Positions 19,727 to 27,861 of a DNA stretch of 40,845 nt are shown here, piece by piece. The position numbers and the translations under genes are program-made. Under the pieces are notes generated by a model, which was not told where the DNA came from, searched no databases, and saw only the letters and a list, made by a program, of their open reading frames with translations. Each line of letters starts with the position of its first letter. Within the stretch, counting starts at the first letter, position 1. This DNA is from Pseudomonadota bacterium (GTDB taxonomy: Bacteria; Pseudomonadota; Gammaproteobacteria; Burkholderiales; SG8-39), in assembly GCA_026399375.1 (NCBI GenBank), contig JAPLRD010000051.1, positions 4,019 through 44,863 of the forward strand, written 5' to 3'.

Positions 19727-19760
19727 AGGTTAGCGCAGCAGCATTACAGCAGCGTGACTA
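19727..19760 (-). promoter_or_regulatory. candidate Pho box and -10 of btaA-btaB-plcP
   Basis: Minus strand: TAGTCAC GCTG CTGTAAT (19743-19760) is an 11-bp direct repeat of PhoB-like heptamers, followed after exactly 10 bp by TAACCT (19727-19732). The -10 keeps the T-A-T anchor bases only. Transcription would begin about 35 bp before the btaA start. Confidence 0.5.
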
Positions 19761-19812
19761 CATTGCGGCAGGAAATACCGGCGAGGACCGGCCATGCTCC
19801 CTGGAAAGCAGC

Positions 19813-20058
19813 TCAGGTCTCTACTTGATCGATCGCTTTGCGACAAAGCGCGACAATGCGCCGGTACGCAGTGTCTCGCTTCTTTCGCGAAGCGTATTGC
19901 GGAATGTCCTCAATCTTTCTAATCGTCTTCTTGCACGCAAGCAGCAAGTGCTTGGAACCGGCGACCAGCTTTGGATTCCTTTGTATGGCGGACACGTCCT
20001 TGCGCGTCAGGATCTGAAGCACCTTGAATTGCGCCCCGGTTACTTTCACAGTTTTCAT
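19813..20058 (-). CDS. small basic hypothetical protein (81 aa)
   Basis: MKTVKVTGAQFKVLQILTRK and so on: 81 residues, rich in lysine and arginine, mostly helical by appearance (KHLLLACKKTIRKIEDI), no membrane segment and no domain that I recognise. A strong GGGAGGGG ribosome site stands just before ATG 20058, which supports translation. It is upstream of btaA on the same strand, but the Pho box between them suggests btaA has its own promoter. Function unknown. Confidence 0.65.
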   Translation of the reverse strand: MKTVKVTGAQFKVLQILTRKDVSAIQRNPKLVAGSKHLLLACKKTIRKIEDIPQYASRKKRDTAYRRIVALCRKAIDQVET

Positions 20059-20098
20059 TGCCCCTCCCTCGACTCATTCTTCTTCGACGCTCACAAAG

Positions 20099-20121
20099 TT
20101 ACCCACAGATTCTGTGGATAT
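20099..20121. other. inverted pair of DnaA-box-like nonamers
   Basis: TTACCCACA (20099-20107) and, inverted, TGTGGATAT (20113-20121, reading ATATCCACA on the other strand) each differ from the DnaA box TTATCCACA by one base. Two sites alone do not make an origin; no dnaA, dnaN or AT-rich unwinding region is nearby. Confidence 0.3.
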
Positions 20122-20211
20122 CCCTGTGCACATATGCACTGCTGGCGCGCAAGGTTCCGATTCGAAAGCATTTTTGGAATCCGCTCAAAGAATGATCTGA
20201 CACCAATTGTG

Positions 20212-20418
20212 TTACAGGAAGATGACAGCGCACCTGCCCCGGCGGAGAACGGATTGATCGCGCGGCGGCGCAGGCGCACTTGCCCGAGACGTCCACTCGT
20301 GCTGCGTGGTGGCAATGACAGTCAGTGCGCGCTGCAGGATTTCAGTTGTCCGATTGCCGCGCGGCCATCCTGTCCATTCCCGAACTACGGGCGAAACAGT
20401 GCTCTCCTGGTCGATCAT
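20212..20418 (-). CDS. possible small hypothetical protein (68 aa)
   Basis: The reading frame from ATG 20418 (MIDQESTVSPVVREWTGWPR onward) encodes 68 residues and has a GGGAGG eight bases before the start. A longer version from 20640 lacks such a site and runs through the thiolase promoter region. It shows tryptophans, a basic C-terminus (RDQSVLRRGRCAVIFL) and no recognised domain. It could also be chance in a 600-bp gap that otherwise holds only the paired DnaA-box-like sites and the bktB leader. Confidence 0.35.
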   Translation of the reverse strand: MIDQESTVSPVVREWTGWPRGNRTTEILQRALTVIATTQHEWTSRASAPAPPRDQSVLRRGRCAVIFL

Positions 20419-20657
20419 GCTCAAGCCTCCCGAATGATTGCCCGCGACCCGAGACGCACTGCGAAGTGCGGACCGCGGAAAGCGCACGTTATCAGCCCAA
20501 AATGACATGCCGTTGACGGAAATGTGAATCGTTGCCGATTTCGAGCCGCGTACGGGCTTTTGTGCGACAGTTTGACCTGTCACAAATGGCGTAACATCCA
20601 ACAGTTGGATCATTGCCGGCATCGGCACAGCGTCACCCAATCAGAAGGAGCAATCAA

Positions 20658-21839
20658 ATGGGCAAAGAAGTCGTGGTAGTCAGCGGTGTGCGCACCGCAA
20701 TCGGTGATTACGGCAGCGCGCTGAAAGACATCGCGCCGACCGAGCTCGCGGCGAAGGTCGCGCGCGAAGCGGTGGCGCGAGCGAAGATCGACCCGAGCGA
20801 AGTCGGCCATGTGGTTTTCGGCAACGTGATCCACACCGAACCGAAGGACATGTACCTGTCGCGCGTGGCCATGATCAGCGCGGGCCTCGCGCACCACACG
20901 CCGGCGATGACCCTCAACCGCCTGTGCGGCAGCGGCATGCAGGCCATCGTCAGCGCGGCGCAGACCATCCTCCTTGGCGACGCGGAGATTGCGCTCGCGG
21001 GCGGCGCCGAATCGATGAGCCGCGCCGGCTACATGATGCCGTCACTGCGCTGGGGCCAGCGCATGGGCGACGGCGGCACGATCGACATGATGGTGGGCGC
21101 GCTCACCGACCCCTTCGATACGGTGCACATGGGCATCACCGCGGAGAACGTGGCCGAAAAGTGGAGCATATCGCGCACGCAGCAGGACGAGTTTGCGGTC
21201 GAGAGCCACCGCCGCGCGATCAACGCCATCCAGAAAGGCTATTTCAAGGAACAGATCCTGCCGGTCGAACTGAAGACGCGCAAGGGCGTGACCGTGTTCG
21301 ACACCGACGAGCACCCGCGCGCCGACGCGAGCATCGAGGGCATGACCAAATTGAGAGCTGCCTTCAAGAAGGATGGCACGGTCACAGCTGGCAACGCCTC
21401 CAGCATCAACGACGGCGCGGCGGCAGTGGTGCTGATGGAGGCCGGGGCCGCGGCGAAGAAAGGCATCAAGCCGATGGCCCGCCTGGTCGCCTACGGGCAC
21501 TCCGGCGTCGACCCCAAGTACATGGGCATCGGCCCCGTGCTCGCGGTGCAGCAGGCGCTTTCGCGCGCCGGCCTCAAGGTGGGCGACATGGACGTGGTCG
21601 AGTCGAACGAAGCGTTCGCCGCGCAGGCCTGCGCAGTGGCGAAGGACCTGAACTTCGACCCCGCGAAGACCAATCCGAACGGCGGCGCAGTCGCGATCGG
21701 ACATCCCATAGGCGCCACCGGCGTCCTGCTCACGGTCAAGGCGATCTACGAACTGCAGCGCACCGGAGCGCGCTACGCCCTGGTGACCATGTGCATCGGC
21801 GGCGGACAGGGGATCGCCGCGATTTTCGAGCGCATGTAA
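20658..21839 (+). CDS. bktB: beta-ketothiolase / acetyl-CoA acetyltransferase (BktB type)
   Basis: Condenses or cleaves acyl-CoA thioesters; BktB-type enzymes act in polyhydroxyalkanoate synthesis and in beta-oxidation. The 393-residue protein has the acyl-accepting Cys90 in LNRLCGSGMQAI, the His349 in GHPIGATG and the second catalytic Cys379 in MCIGGGQGIAAIFERM. Overall sequence (VVVVSGVRTAIG, HVVFGNVIHTEPKDMYL) follows Cupriavidus BktB closely. AGAAGGAG at 20643-20650 fixes the ATG at 20658; the in-frame ATG at 20613 is rejected. It stands alone, without phaB or phaC. The link to the lipid genes around it is unclear. Confidence 0.93.
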   Translation: MGKEVVVVSGVRTAIGDYGSALKDIAPTELAAKVAREAVARAKIDPSEVGHVVFGNVIHTEPKDMYLSRVAMISAGLAHHTPAMTLNRLCGSGMQAIVSAAQTILLGDAEIALAGGAESMSRAGYMMPSLRWGQRMGDGGTIDMMVGALTDPFDTVHMGITAENVAEKWSISRTQQDEFAVESHRRAINAIQKGYFKEQILPVELKTRKGVTVFDTDEHPRADASIEGMTKLRAAFKKDGTVTAGNASSINDGAAAVVLMEAGAAAKKGIKPMARLVAYGHSGVDPKYMGIGPVLAVQQALSRAGLKVGDMDVVESNEAFAAQACAVAKDLNFDPAKTNPNGGAVAIGHPIGATGVLLTVKAIYELQRTGARYALVTMCIGGGQGIAAIFERM

Positions 21840-21923
21840 CCCCGTTATTTGACGATGGGGGTGGCCCTGACCGCTGTAACCGTCATTACAAGACTTGCAG
21901 AGAAGATAACCATCGCAACAAAT

Positions 21924-21957
21924 CCGTAATCGTTTTGCAATATCGGCTCCATATCAT
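21924..21957 (+). promoter_or_regulatory. Pho box and -10 of the phoX-like gene
   Basis: CCGTAAT CGTT TTGCAAT (21924-21941) is an 11-bp-period repeat, followed after exactly 10 bp by TATCAT (21952-21957), five of six matches to TATAAT. About 60 bp then separate the -10 from the ATG. Confidence 0.55.
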
Positions 21958-22018
21958 GCCGTGGACTGGCTCCGCGTGAACCAAGTCCCCTTTTTAAACC
22001 CGATATGGAGTGTTGCAG

Positions 22019-24394
22019 ATGCGTATGAAAGCGATGTGTTTGGCGGTGGCAGGCAGCTTTGCGCTGTGCGGTTGCGGTGGTGGAGGCGATGGAAGCGGGA
22101 GCTTTTATACCCCGCTTCAACTCACCGGCACCCTTTCCGATTCAGCCGTAAAGGGAGTCACCTATTCCACTGGCAGCGGAATCAGCGGCACGACGGGAAC
22201 CAATGGCGAGTTCAAGTACGTCGCTGGAGATACGGTCAGCTTCAAGATCGGCAACATCACCCTGGGTTCGGTAAGCATGGCCAGCACTGCGCTCGGCACC
22301 CAGGACAGCAAACTGGTGGTCCGCCCCAAGGATCTGGCCGGCGTTGCGGACGAAACCGACGCGAAAGCGCTCGCCATCGCCCAGGTGATCCAGACAGCCG
22401 CCGGTGCCAAACCCACCGACACCAGCATAGACGTGAGCGCCAGCGTATCCAAGTTCGCAGCCGCGTCGGTGGCTGCCGACACGATCGACTCACTGGACAA
22501 GGCTAAGACCGTGTTGGCCAGCGCAGGCTTGACCCCCACCGGTCTTGGCGATGTCGCCGCGCACCTGATGTCTGCTCCCGCACAAGTGAAATCGGTCGAG
22601 TTCACCCCGACCGCGGTCACCGGCCTGACGAACGCCCAGCGCGCCGTCGCTTATACCAGTTCCACGGCCAAGGTAACGTACAGCGACAACACCGTCAAAG
22701 AATATGCCCTTTCCTACGTGAACCTGTTCAACAACACGGACACCAACAAGACCGCGGACGGCTCGGCTGCGGCGGCGATCCACGACAAGAGTGGCAATAT
22801 CATCAAGGACGCTGCAGGCAAGCCCTATGTGCCGCAGACCCCGGACGCCAACTCGCTGATGAACATCGGCGGCACGCCCTACCTGGTGACGCACTTCGAA
22901 TACGAGAACCTGGACAGCGCCGGCAACAACATGTACGGCAAGGTGCCCATGACCATGACCCTGGCCAAGTTGAGCCAGAGCGCCACCGACGGCAAGCTCG
23001 CGACGGCCTCGGTCAAGCAAGTCGACTTCTCCGGTGTGAACGGCCTGTGGATCCCCTGCGCCGGCTCGCGCTCGCCCTGGAACACCCACCTTGGCTCGGA
23101 GGAATACGAACCGGATGCGCGCTGCGAGGTCGATACCAAGCATGCCACGACGGTCGGCGGCTCCTGCCTGTCGGGCGAATTTACGGCACGCATGGACGGA
23201 TTTCGCAAGCTTTACGGCATCAGCACCGCCTCTCCCTACCATTACGGCATGGTGCCCGAGGTCACCGTCGCCGCCGACGGCAGCAGCACGGTCAAGAAAT
23301 GGTACACGGCGGGGCGGATCTCCCGGGAAAAACTGCAATTCTTCGGCGATTCGCGTACCGCTATCCAGGGCGACGACGGCACTTACACCTCGCTCACCAT
23401 GTTCGTCGCCGACAAAGCAGGGGATCTGTCCTCCGGCTCGATCTACGCCGCCAAGTGGAACCAGGTATCCGCCGACGGCACCGACGGCGGCAAGGCGAAC
23501 CTGACCTGGATCAAGCTTGGCAAAGCGGCGCACGACGACATCAAGAAGGCGGTGGACGCCGGCGTCAAGTTCAGTGACCTGTTCGATGTGGACACTTCCG
23601 GCACCACGCCGGCGGGCTACAAACGCATCAAAGCCGGACACGAGGTGGCGACGGTCGAGGACCTGAAGCTGAAGACCGGCACCTTCGGCAGCACCGGCGT
23701 CGCCATCGCGACGCTGGCGGCATTCCTCGAGACGCGGCGCTACGCGGCCTATGTCGGCGCGACCGTGGAGTTCGAGAAATTCGAGGGCGTCGCCTACAAC
23801 GCCAAGGACGGCAAGGCCTACGCTGCGATGACGCGCATGACCAAAGGCATGGAAAGCGTGACTACCGATCCCGTCAACGACATCCGCCTGAAGAAGAACT
23901 CCTCCGGTGCCGTCTACCAATTGACGCTGACAAAAGACGTCAAGGACACCGGCGGCAGCGCCATCGACAGCGATTTCGTGCCGACCGTGATGGAAGCGCT
24001 GGTGGTCGGCGAAGACATCACCGCCGACGCCGATGGCAACACCTCCAACGTGGACAAGATCGCCAGCCCGGACAACCTGTTCTTCTCCGAGCGCATGCGC
24101 GTGCTCTTCATCGGCGAGGACAGCGCCAACCATCTCAACAACTATCTCTGGGCCTATCACGTCGACAACGGGAAATTGGTGCGCATCCTCTCCCTCCCCA
24201 TGGGTGCGGAATCGACCGGCCTGCAGGTGGTGGACAACCTGAACGGCTTTGCCTACATCATGAGCAACTACCAGCACGCCGGCGACATGAACAACAGCGC
24301 CTGGTCCTCGACACTGTTCAACAGTGTCAAGAGTCTCCTGAACCCGGACAAGGCGGAAGTGGGATACCTCGCGGGCGTACCGGCAATGCGATAA
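22019..24394 (+). CDS. PhoX-like alkaline phosphatase (DUF839), predicted lipoprotein
   Basis: Probable surface or periplasmic phosphatase releasing Pi from organic esters. The 791-residue protein begins MRMKAMCLAVAGSFALCGCG, a Sec signal with lipobox LCGC (Cys19); PhoX proteins are usually Tat substrates, but no twin arginine is present. After an N-terminal region of about 340 residues, DUF839 motifs appear in order: WIPCAGSRSPWNTHLGSEEYEPD (near 345), KFEGVAYNAKDGKAYAAMTR (near 588), ASPDNLFFSERMRVLFIGED (near 680), GAESTGLQVV (near 730) and SNYQHAGD (near 748). GGAG at 22007 fixes ATG 22019. A PhoB-type box plus TATCAT lie upstream, and an intrinsic terminator follows. Catalytic residues were not individually verified. 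Confidence 0.82.
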   Translation: MRMKAMCLAVAGSFALCGCGGGGDGSGSFYTPLQLTGTLSDSAVKGVTYSTGSGISGTTGTNGEFKYVAGDTVSFKIGNITLGSVSMASTALGTQDSKLVVRPKDLAGVADETDAKALAIAQVIQTAAGAKPTDTSIDVSASVSKFAAASVAADTIDSLDKAKTVLASAGLTPTGLGDVAAHLMSAPAQVKSVEFTPTAVTGLTNAQRAVAYTSSTAKVTYSDNTVKEYALSYVNLFNNTDTNKTADGSAAAAIHDKSGNIIKDAAGKPYVPQTPDANSLMNIGGTPYLVTHFEYENLDSAGNNMYGKVPMTMTLAKLSQSATDGKLATASVKQVDFSGVNGLWIPCAGSRSPWNTHLGSEEYEPDARCEVDTKHATTVGGSCLSGEFTARMDGFRKLYGISTASPYHYGMVPEVTVAADGSSTVKKWYTAGRISREKLQFFGDSRTAIQGDDGTYTSLTMFVADKAGDLSSGSIYAAKWNQVSADGTDGGKANLTWIKLGKAAHDDIKKAVDAGVKFSDLFDVDTSGTTPAGYKRIKAGHEVATVEDLKLKTGTFGSTGVAIATLAAFLETRRYAAYVGATVEFEKFEGVAYNAKDGKAYAAMTRMTKGMESVTTDPVNDIRLKKNSSGAVYQLTLTKDVKDTGGSAIDSDFVPTVMEALVVGEDITADADGNTSNVDKIASPDNLFFSERMRVLFIGEDSANHLNNYLWAYHVDNGKLVRILSLPMGAESTGLQVVDNLNGFAYIMSNYQHAGDMNNSAWSSTLFNSVKSLLNPDKAEVGYLAGVPAMR

Positions 24395-24442
24395 GCCTGA
24401 GCGCTTCGATCGACGCACAGTCGATCGTCCGTCTGACCTTGA

Positions 24443-24478
24443 AGCCGCGGGACACCCCCTCCCGCGGCTTTCTTTTTT
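24443..24478 (+). terminator. intrinsic terminator of the phoX-like gene
   Basis: AGCCGCGGGA - caccccc - TCCCGCGGCT, a perfect 10-bp stem, followed by TTCTTTTTT. The next 190 bp, up to the PilZ gene, hold nothing that I recognise. Confidence 0.9.
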
Positions 24479-24667
24479 CCCCCGAGCAAGAACGGCACTT
24501 GCCGAACACTGGCACGGGAAGTGAAAGAAGCATGGCGGCGCCGTCGATGCCGGCGCGCGCAAAGCGCGGCGCAAACGCGCTTCCGCGGGACTACAAAGCT
24601 TGCATTGGGTGCAGCAAGAACCCCCGACAATCCGGGGCGATCGCTGGCCAGGGAGGCGCAGCGCCGA

Positions 24668-25057
24668 TTACGCAGGCGTCGAAACGGAGGAACTATTCGC
24701 TTTGAGCAGAGCCGGCAGGGTTCGCGCAGCGAGTTCATGGGTGCCCAGATTCATCTCGATCAGTTGGCGCAGGGTGTTCCTGGCGTGGCAATCGATGGAC
24801 CTGATTTCAAGGCCTATCTGCCCCTCTGAACGATGCACGACGAGGGTTTCCACTTCGCACGCCTGATTGCCTTTCTCGGTCAGAATTCGAAGCCGGAGCT
24901 GGTCCCCGGCGCCGATTTCGGCGTGACCATCCAGCCCGACAAGGACACCATGCAGGGAAACATCGATCAAGGTCACTTCATACAGATGAGGCAGGCAGAT
25001 CAAGACCGCGCTGGCGCGATAGGGAAACCTGGACGGTTGCCGCGGAACGCTTTGCAT
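24668..25057 (-). CDS. PilZ-domain protein (probable c-di-GMP receptor)
   Basis: Single-domain PilZ protein of 129 residues. The c-di-GMP binding signatures are R10-x3-R14 (SRFPYRA) and D32-x-S34-x2-G37 (DVSLHGVLV), followed by the beta-barrel segments (DQLRLRILTEKG, EVETLVVHRSEGQIGLEI). GGAGG lies eight bases before ATG 25057; longer readings to 25300 have no such support. It is divergent from olsF. What it controls is unknown; the location beside lipid genes may be coincidental. Confidence 0.85.
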   Translation of the reverse strand: MQSVPRQPSRFPYRASAVLICLPHLYEVTLIDVSLHGVLVGLDGHAEIGAGDQLRLRILTEKGNQACEVETLVVHRSEGQIGLEIRSIDCHARNTLRQLIEMNLGTHELAARTLPALLKANSSSVSTPA

Positions 25058-25323
25058 ATGCACACACCTCCGAAAATGACTGGTGGCAATAGACTGCGCT
25101 CGTATCGTTACGGTTTGATTAAAGCGGCGCGCGAATTGGCGCCGTCTCCAGAAAGCGGGTTTGCGCGGGGGGGGAAACCAGTATGGTTCCGATGCGTTAC
25201 ACCGTGATGAAACGCCGGGGACAAGCGAAAGAATAAATACAGCTTCGTGCGGCCTGAACGCAACGATATTGACACATCGCCTGGATAGCATTCCCCGCAT
25301 CGAACAGATGAGGAGAATGCCCC

Positions 25324-27096
25324 ATGATCCAAGTCGAGCAGATTTTTCAATCCAAGTATCCGGCGCTGGCGGCGAACCACGAATTCATCACGCGGCCGAC
25401 CCTGGCCTTGCTGCGGCAGCTCCTGCGAGAGCAGGAACTGAACGCGTTCCTGCTGCAACACCACGACGTCGAGGGCAGGGAGTTCCTGGAGAAGTTGCTC
25501 GCTTACTGCAATCTAGACTACAGCGTGGTGGAGGGGGAAAGCGACAACATACCCGCCGAGGGGCGCGTCGTCATTGTCGCGAACCATCCTTTGGGCGGCC
25601 TCGACGGGGTCGCGCTGCTCAAACTGGTGCGCGGCGTGCGGCCGGACGTGCGCATCGTGGCCAACGACGTCCTGATGCAGTTCGGCCCGCTGCGGCACAT
25701 GCTGCTGCCGATCGACAATATGGGCAAAGGATGCACCAAGGCCAGTATCGCCGCGATCAACGAAGCCTTGGGCCGCGACGAAGCCGTGATCGTGTTTCCC
25801 AGCGGCGAGGTGTCCCGGCCCGGGCCCACCGGAATCAAGGATCGGCCCTGGCGCGGCGGATTTCTTCGCTTTGCCGAACGCGCCGAAGCACCGGTGCTGC
25901 CGATCCACATCGAGGGCAGAAATTCGGCGCTGTTCTACGGCCTGTCGATGCTCTACAAACCGCTGTCTACCATCCTTCTGGTGCACGAAATGTTCCGGCG
26001 CCGGCAGAAGACCCTGCATCTGCGCATCGGCGAGCTGATCCCATGGCAGGAGATCGCCGCGCTCGACCTGTCGCGCGAGGAGAAAATCAAGCGCATCCAC
26101 AAGCAGGTGTATTCGGTCAGCAAGAAGTGCATACCGCTGTTCCGCACCGCGAAGCCAACAGCACAGCCCGAGGCCCGGCCCGGGTTGCGGCGCGAGTTGC
26201 ACCAGGCCGAATTGCTGGGACAGACCAAAGACGGCAAGCAGATCTTTCTGTACGACTGCGCACGCGATTCCTCGGTGATGCGCGAGATCGGCCGCCTGCG
26301 TGAAATCGCATTTCGCCGCGTCCGCGAGGGCAGCGGCAAAAGGCGCGACCTCGATCAGTTCGATGCCTATTACCGGCATCTGGTCCTGTGGGACGACAAC
26401 GATCTGCAAATCGTCGGCGCGTATCGCGTCGGCGAGTCCGCCAGGATCGTGGGCACCCGCGGCACCGATGGACTCTACACGAATACGCTGTTCGCCTATT
26501 CGGACGCGATGCACCGGTATTTTCCGCGCGCGCTGGAACTGGGCCGCAGCTTCGTCCAGCCGCGCTACTGGGGCATGCGCAGCCTGGACTACCTCTGGTA
26601 CGGCATCGGCGCCTACTTGCGCAAGCATCCGGATATCCGCTATCTGTTCGGCCCGGTGAGCATCAGCGACTCATACCCACGAGCGGCCAGAAATCTGCTG
26701 GTGCATTTCTACCGGCACTACTTCGGGGACGAAGGCCGATTCGCCCTCGCGCGCGAGCGTTGCGTCATCCCCGAGGCCGAATGCGCGCCGCTGCGAGAGC
26801 TGTTCGACGGCTTCGATTACGAGCACGGTTTTCGCGTTCTGAAGGAACAACTCGGCCGGTCGGGCCTGTCCGTTCCCACGCTCTACAAGCAGTACACCGA
26901 AGTATGCGAGCCCGGCGGCGCGCGGTTCCTCGACTTCGGCGTCGACGCGCAGTTTGCAAACTGCGTCGACGGCCTGGTTCTCGTTGACCTGGAGTTGCTG
27001 AAAAGCGGCAAGCGGGCGCGCTATATCGACGCGCAGGGTGGGACCCGCACCGCATCGATTTCCCGCCTGCCAGACCGACCGCTTATCGCGGCCTGA
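25324..27096 (+). CDS. olsF: OlsF: bifunctional ornithine lipid synthase (acyltransferase + GNAT N-acyltransferase)
   Basis: Predicted to make ornithine lipids in one polypeptide, as OlsF of Serratia and Vibrio. The 590-residue protein has an N-terminal PlsC-like O-acyltransferase with NHPLGGLDG (N87-H88...D94), the NHPxGGxxG form typical of this family, and FPSGEVSRPGPTG (158-170). From about residue 210 to 480 follows the hemolysin-like GNAT domain that N-acylates ornithine (FLYDCARDSSVMREIGRLREIAFRRVREGSG, YRVGESARIVG, DYLWYGIGAYLRKHPDIRYLFGPVSISDSYP, in pieces). ATG 25324 follows GAGGAGAATGCCCC. No convincing Pho box is seen upstream. The product is a phosphorus-free membrane lipid. Confidence 0.85.
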   Translation: MIQVEQIFQSKYPALAANHEFITRPTLALLRQLLREQELNAFLLQHHDVEGREFLEKLLAYCNLDYSVVEGESDNIPAEGRVVIVANHPLGGLDGVALLKLVRGVRPDVRIVANDVLMQFGPLRHMLLPIDNMGKGCTKASIAAINEALGRDEAVIVFPSGEVSRPGPTGIKDRPWRGGFLRFAERAEAPVLPIHIEGRNSALFYGLSMLYKPLSTILLVHEMFRRRQKTLHLRIGELIPWQEIAALDLSREEKIKRIHKQVYSVSKKCIPLFRTAKPTAQPEARPGLRRELHQAELLGQTKDGKQIFLYDCARDSSVMREIGRLREIAFRRVREGSGKRRDLDQFDAYYRHLVLWDDNDLQIVGAYRVGESARIVGTRGTDGLYTNTLFAYSDAMHRYFPRALELGRSFVQPRYWGMRSLDYLWYGIGAYLRKHPDIRYLFGPVSISDSYPRAARNLLVHFYRHYFGDEGRFALARERCVIPEAECAPLRELFDGFDYEHGFRVLKEQLGRSGLSVPTLYKQYTEVCEPGGARFLDFGVDAQFANCVDGLVLVDLELLKSGKRARYIDAQGGTRTASISRLPDRPLIAA

Positions 27097-27107
27097 CAGC
27101 CGCCGGC

Positions 27108-27857
27108 TCAGCCGCCCGCCGCGTGCCAGTCGCGCACCCGCGCTGCCACCCAGGCGGCGTCATCCAGCGGCAGGTCGTGGCCTGCGTCGGAATGGATGGC
27201 GAATGCGGTGTTCCATCGGGCTGCGAGTTCGCGCGAGCAGCTCGAATTCACCAGGCCGTCCCGCGCGCTCGCGAGGACCAGCACCGGCATCGCCGGCCTT
27301 AGCGCGGGAGCGCGAAAACGCGCCGCCGCGATCAACTGGCGCAGCGCATTGCGACGCGAGACGGGACATTCGCGCTGATACGCGATCCAGCTTTCGAGAA
27401 CCGCCGCCTGCGCGTCGCCGCGGCAGCTGGTCAGGCGCAGGATTGCGCGCTCCCGCTGTGCCGCGTTCCCTGCGATCAGTGCCGGCAGGGAAGGATAGGC
27501 GCGCGGCCTGAGGCGCCGGTAGAACGGGTCGTACCGGCCGAAGCTGGAATTGATCAGGACACATCCGCGCAGTTCCTCCGGATGGCGCGCGCCCCAGGCG
27601 ACCGCCACCATTGCGCCCATGGACAGGCCGACCAGATAGTAGGGCGGCGCACAACCCCGCAAGGACAATTCACGACGATCGCTTTCCGCCATGTCTTCGA
27701 TGCGCAACGGGCTGCTGGAGCGGTACAAACGGCCGTTTCCTGGTTGATCGAGGGCCACAATCTCCGCTCCGGGAATATGCGAGCGCAGGACCGCCGTAAA
27801 CTCGCCCCAGTGGCGCGATTCCCGCATCAGCCCACGAAGCAGTACCCAGGTCGCCAC
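27108..27857 (-). CDS. alpha/beta hydrolase
   Basis: A 249-residue alpha/beta hydrolase of unknown substrate. The nucleophile elbow is GLSMGAM; the acid is probably the Asp of SARDGLVN and the base the His of SDAGHDLPLDD; VALDQPGNGRLYR resembles the oxyanion loop region of this family. The frame is open far upstream, but the part before 27857 overlaps the peptidase gene in another frame; GTG 27857 lies five bases after the peptidase stop and gives VATWVLLRGLMRESRHW, the expected first strand. Last gene of the GT4-PAP2-M14-hydrolase operon. A lipase or lysophospholipase role would fit the setting but is only a guess. Confidence 0.8.
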   Translation of the reverse strand: MATWVLLRGLMRESRHWGEFTAVLRSHIPGAEIVALDQPGNGRLYRSSSPLRIEDMAESDRRELSLRGCAPPYYLVGLSMGAMVAVAWGARHPEELRGCVLINSSFGRYDPFYRRLRPRAYPSLPALIAGNAAQRERAILRLTSCRGDAQAAVLESWIAYQRECPVSRRNALRQLIAAARFRAPALRPAMPVLVLASARDGLVNSSCSRELAARWNTAFAIHSDAGHDLPLDDAAWVAARVRDWHAAGG

Positions 27858-27861
27858 GCCG

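Noticed and set aside
20099-20121. Replication origin
   Set aside because: Only two DnaA-box-like sites, no dnaA/dnaN/gidA context and no AT-rich unwinding region.
20566-20595. CTGTCAC before bktB as a Pho box
   Set aside because: Only one good heptamer; the bases 11 bp to either side do not match.
22490-24574. Long open frame opposite the phoX-like gene
   Set aside because: Antisense shadow: no motif, valine/histidine/glycine-rich composition, and it runs through the terminator at 24443-24478.
24479-24667. Small plus-strand gene between the phoX-like terminator and the PilZ gene
   Set aside because: Open frames exist, but none has a ribosome site or protein-like composition, and they begin inside the terminator.
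25107-25124. Pho-like repeat on the minus strand before the PilZ gene (CTTTAAT CAAA CCGTAAC)
   Set aside because: Each heptamer has two mismatches and there is no -10 at the spacing shared by the other boxes.
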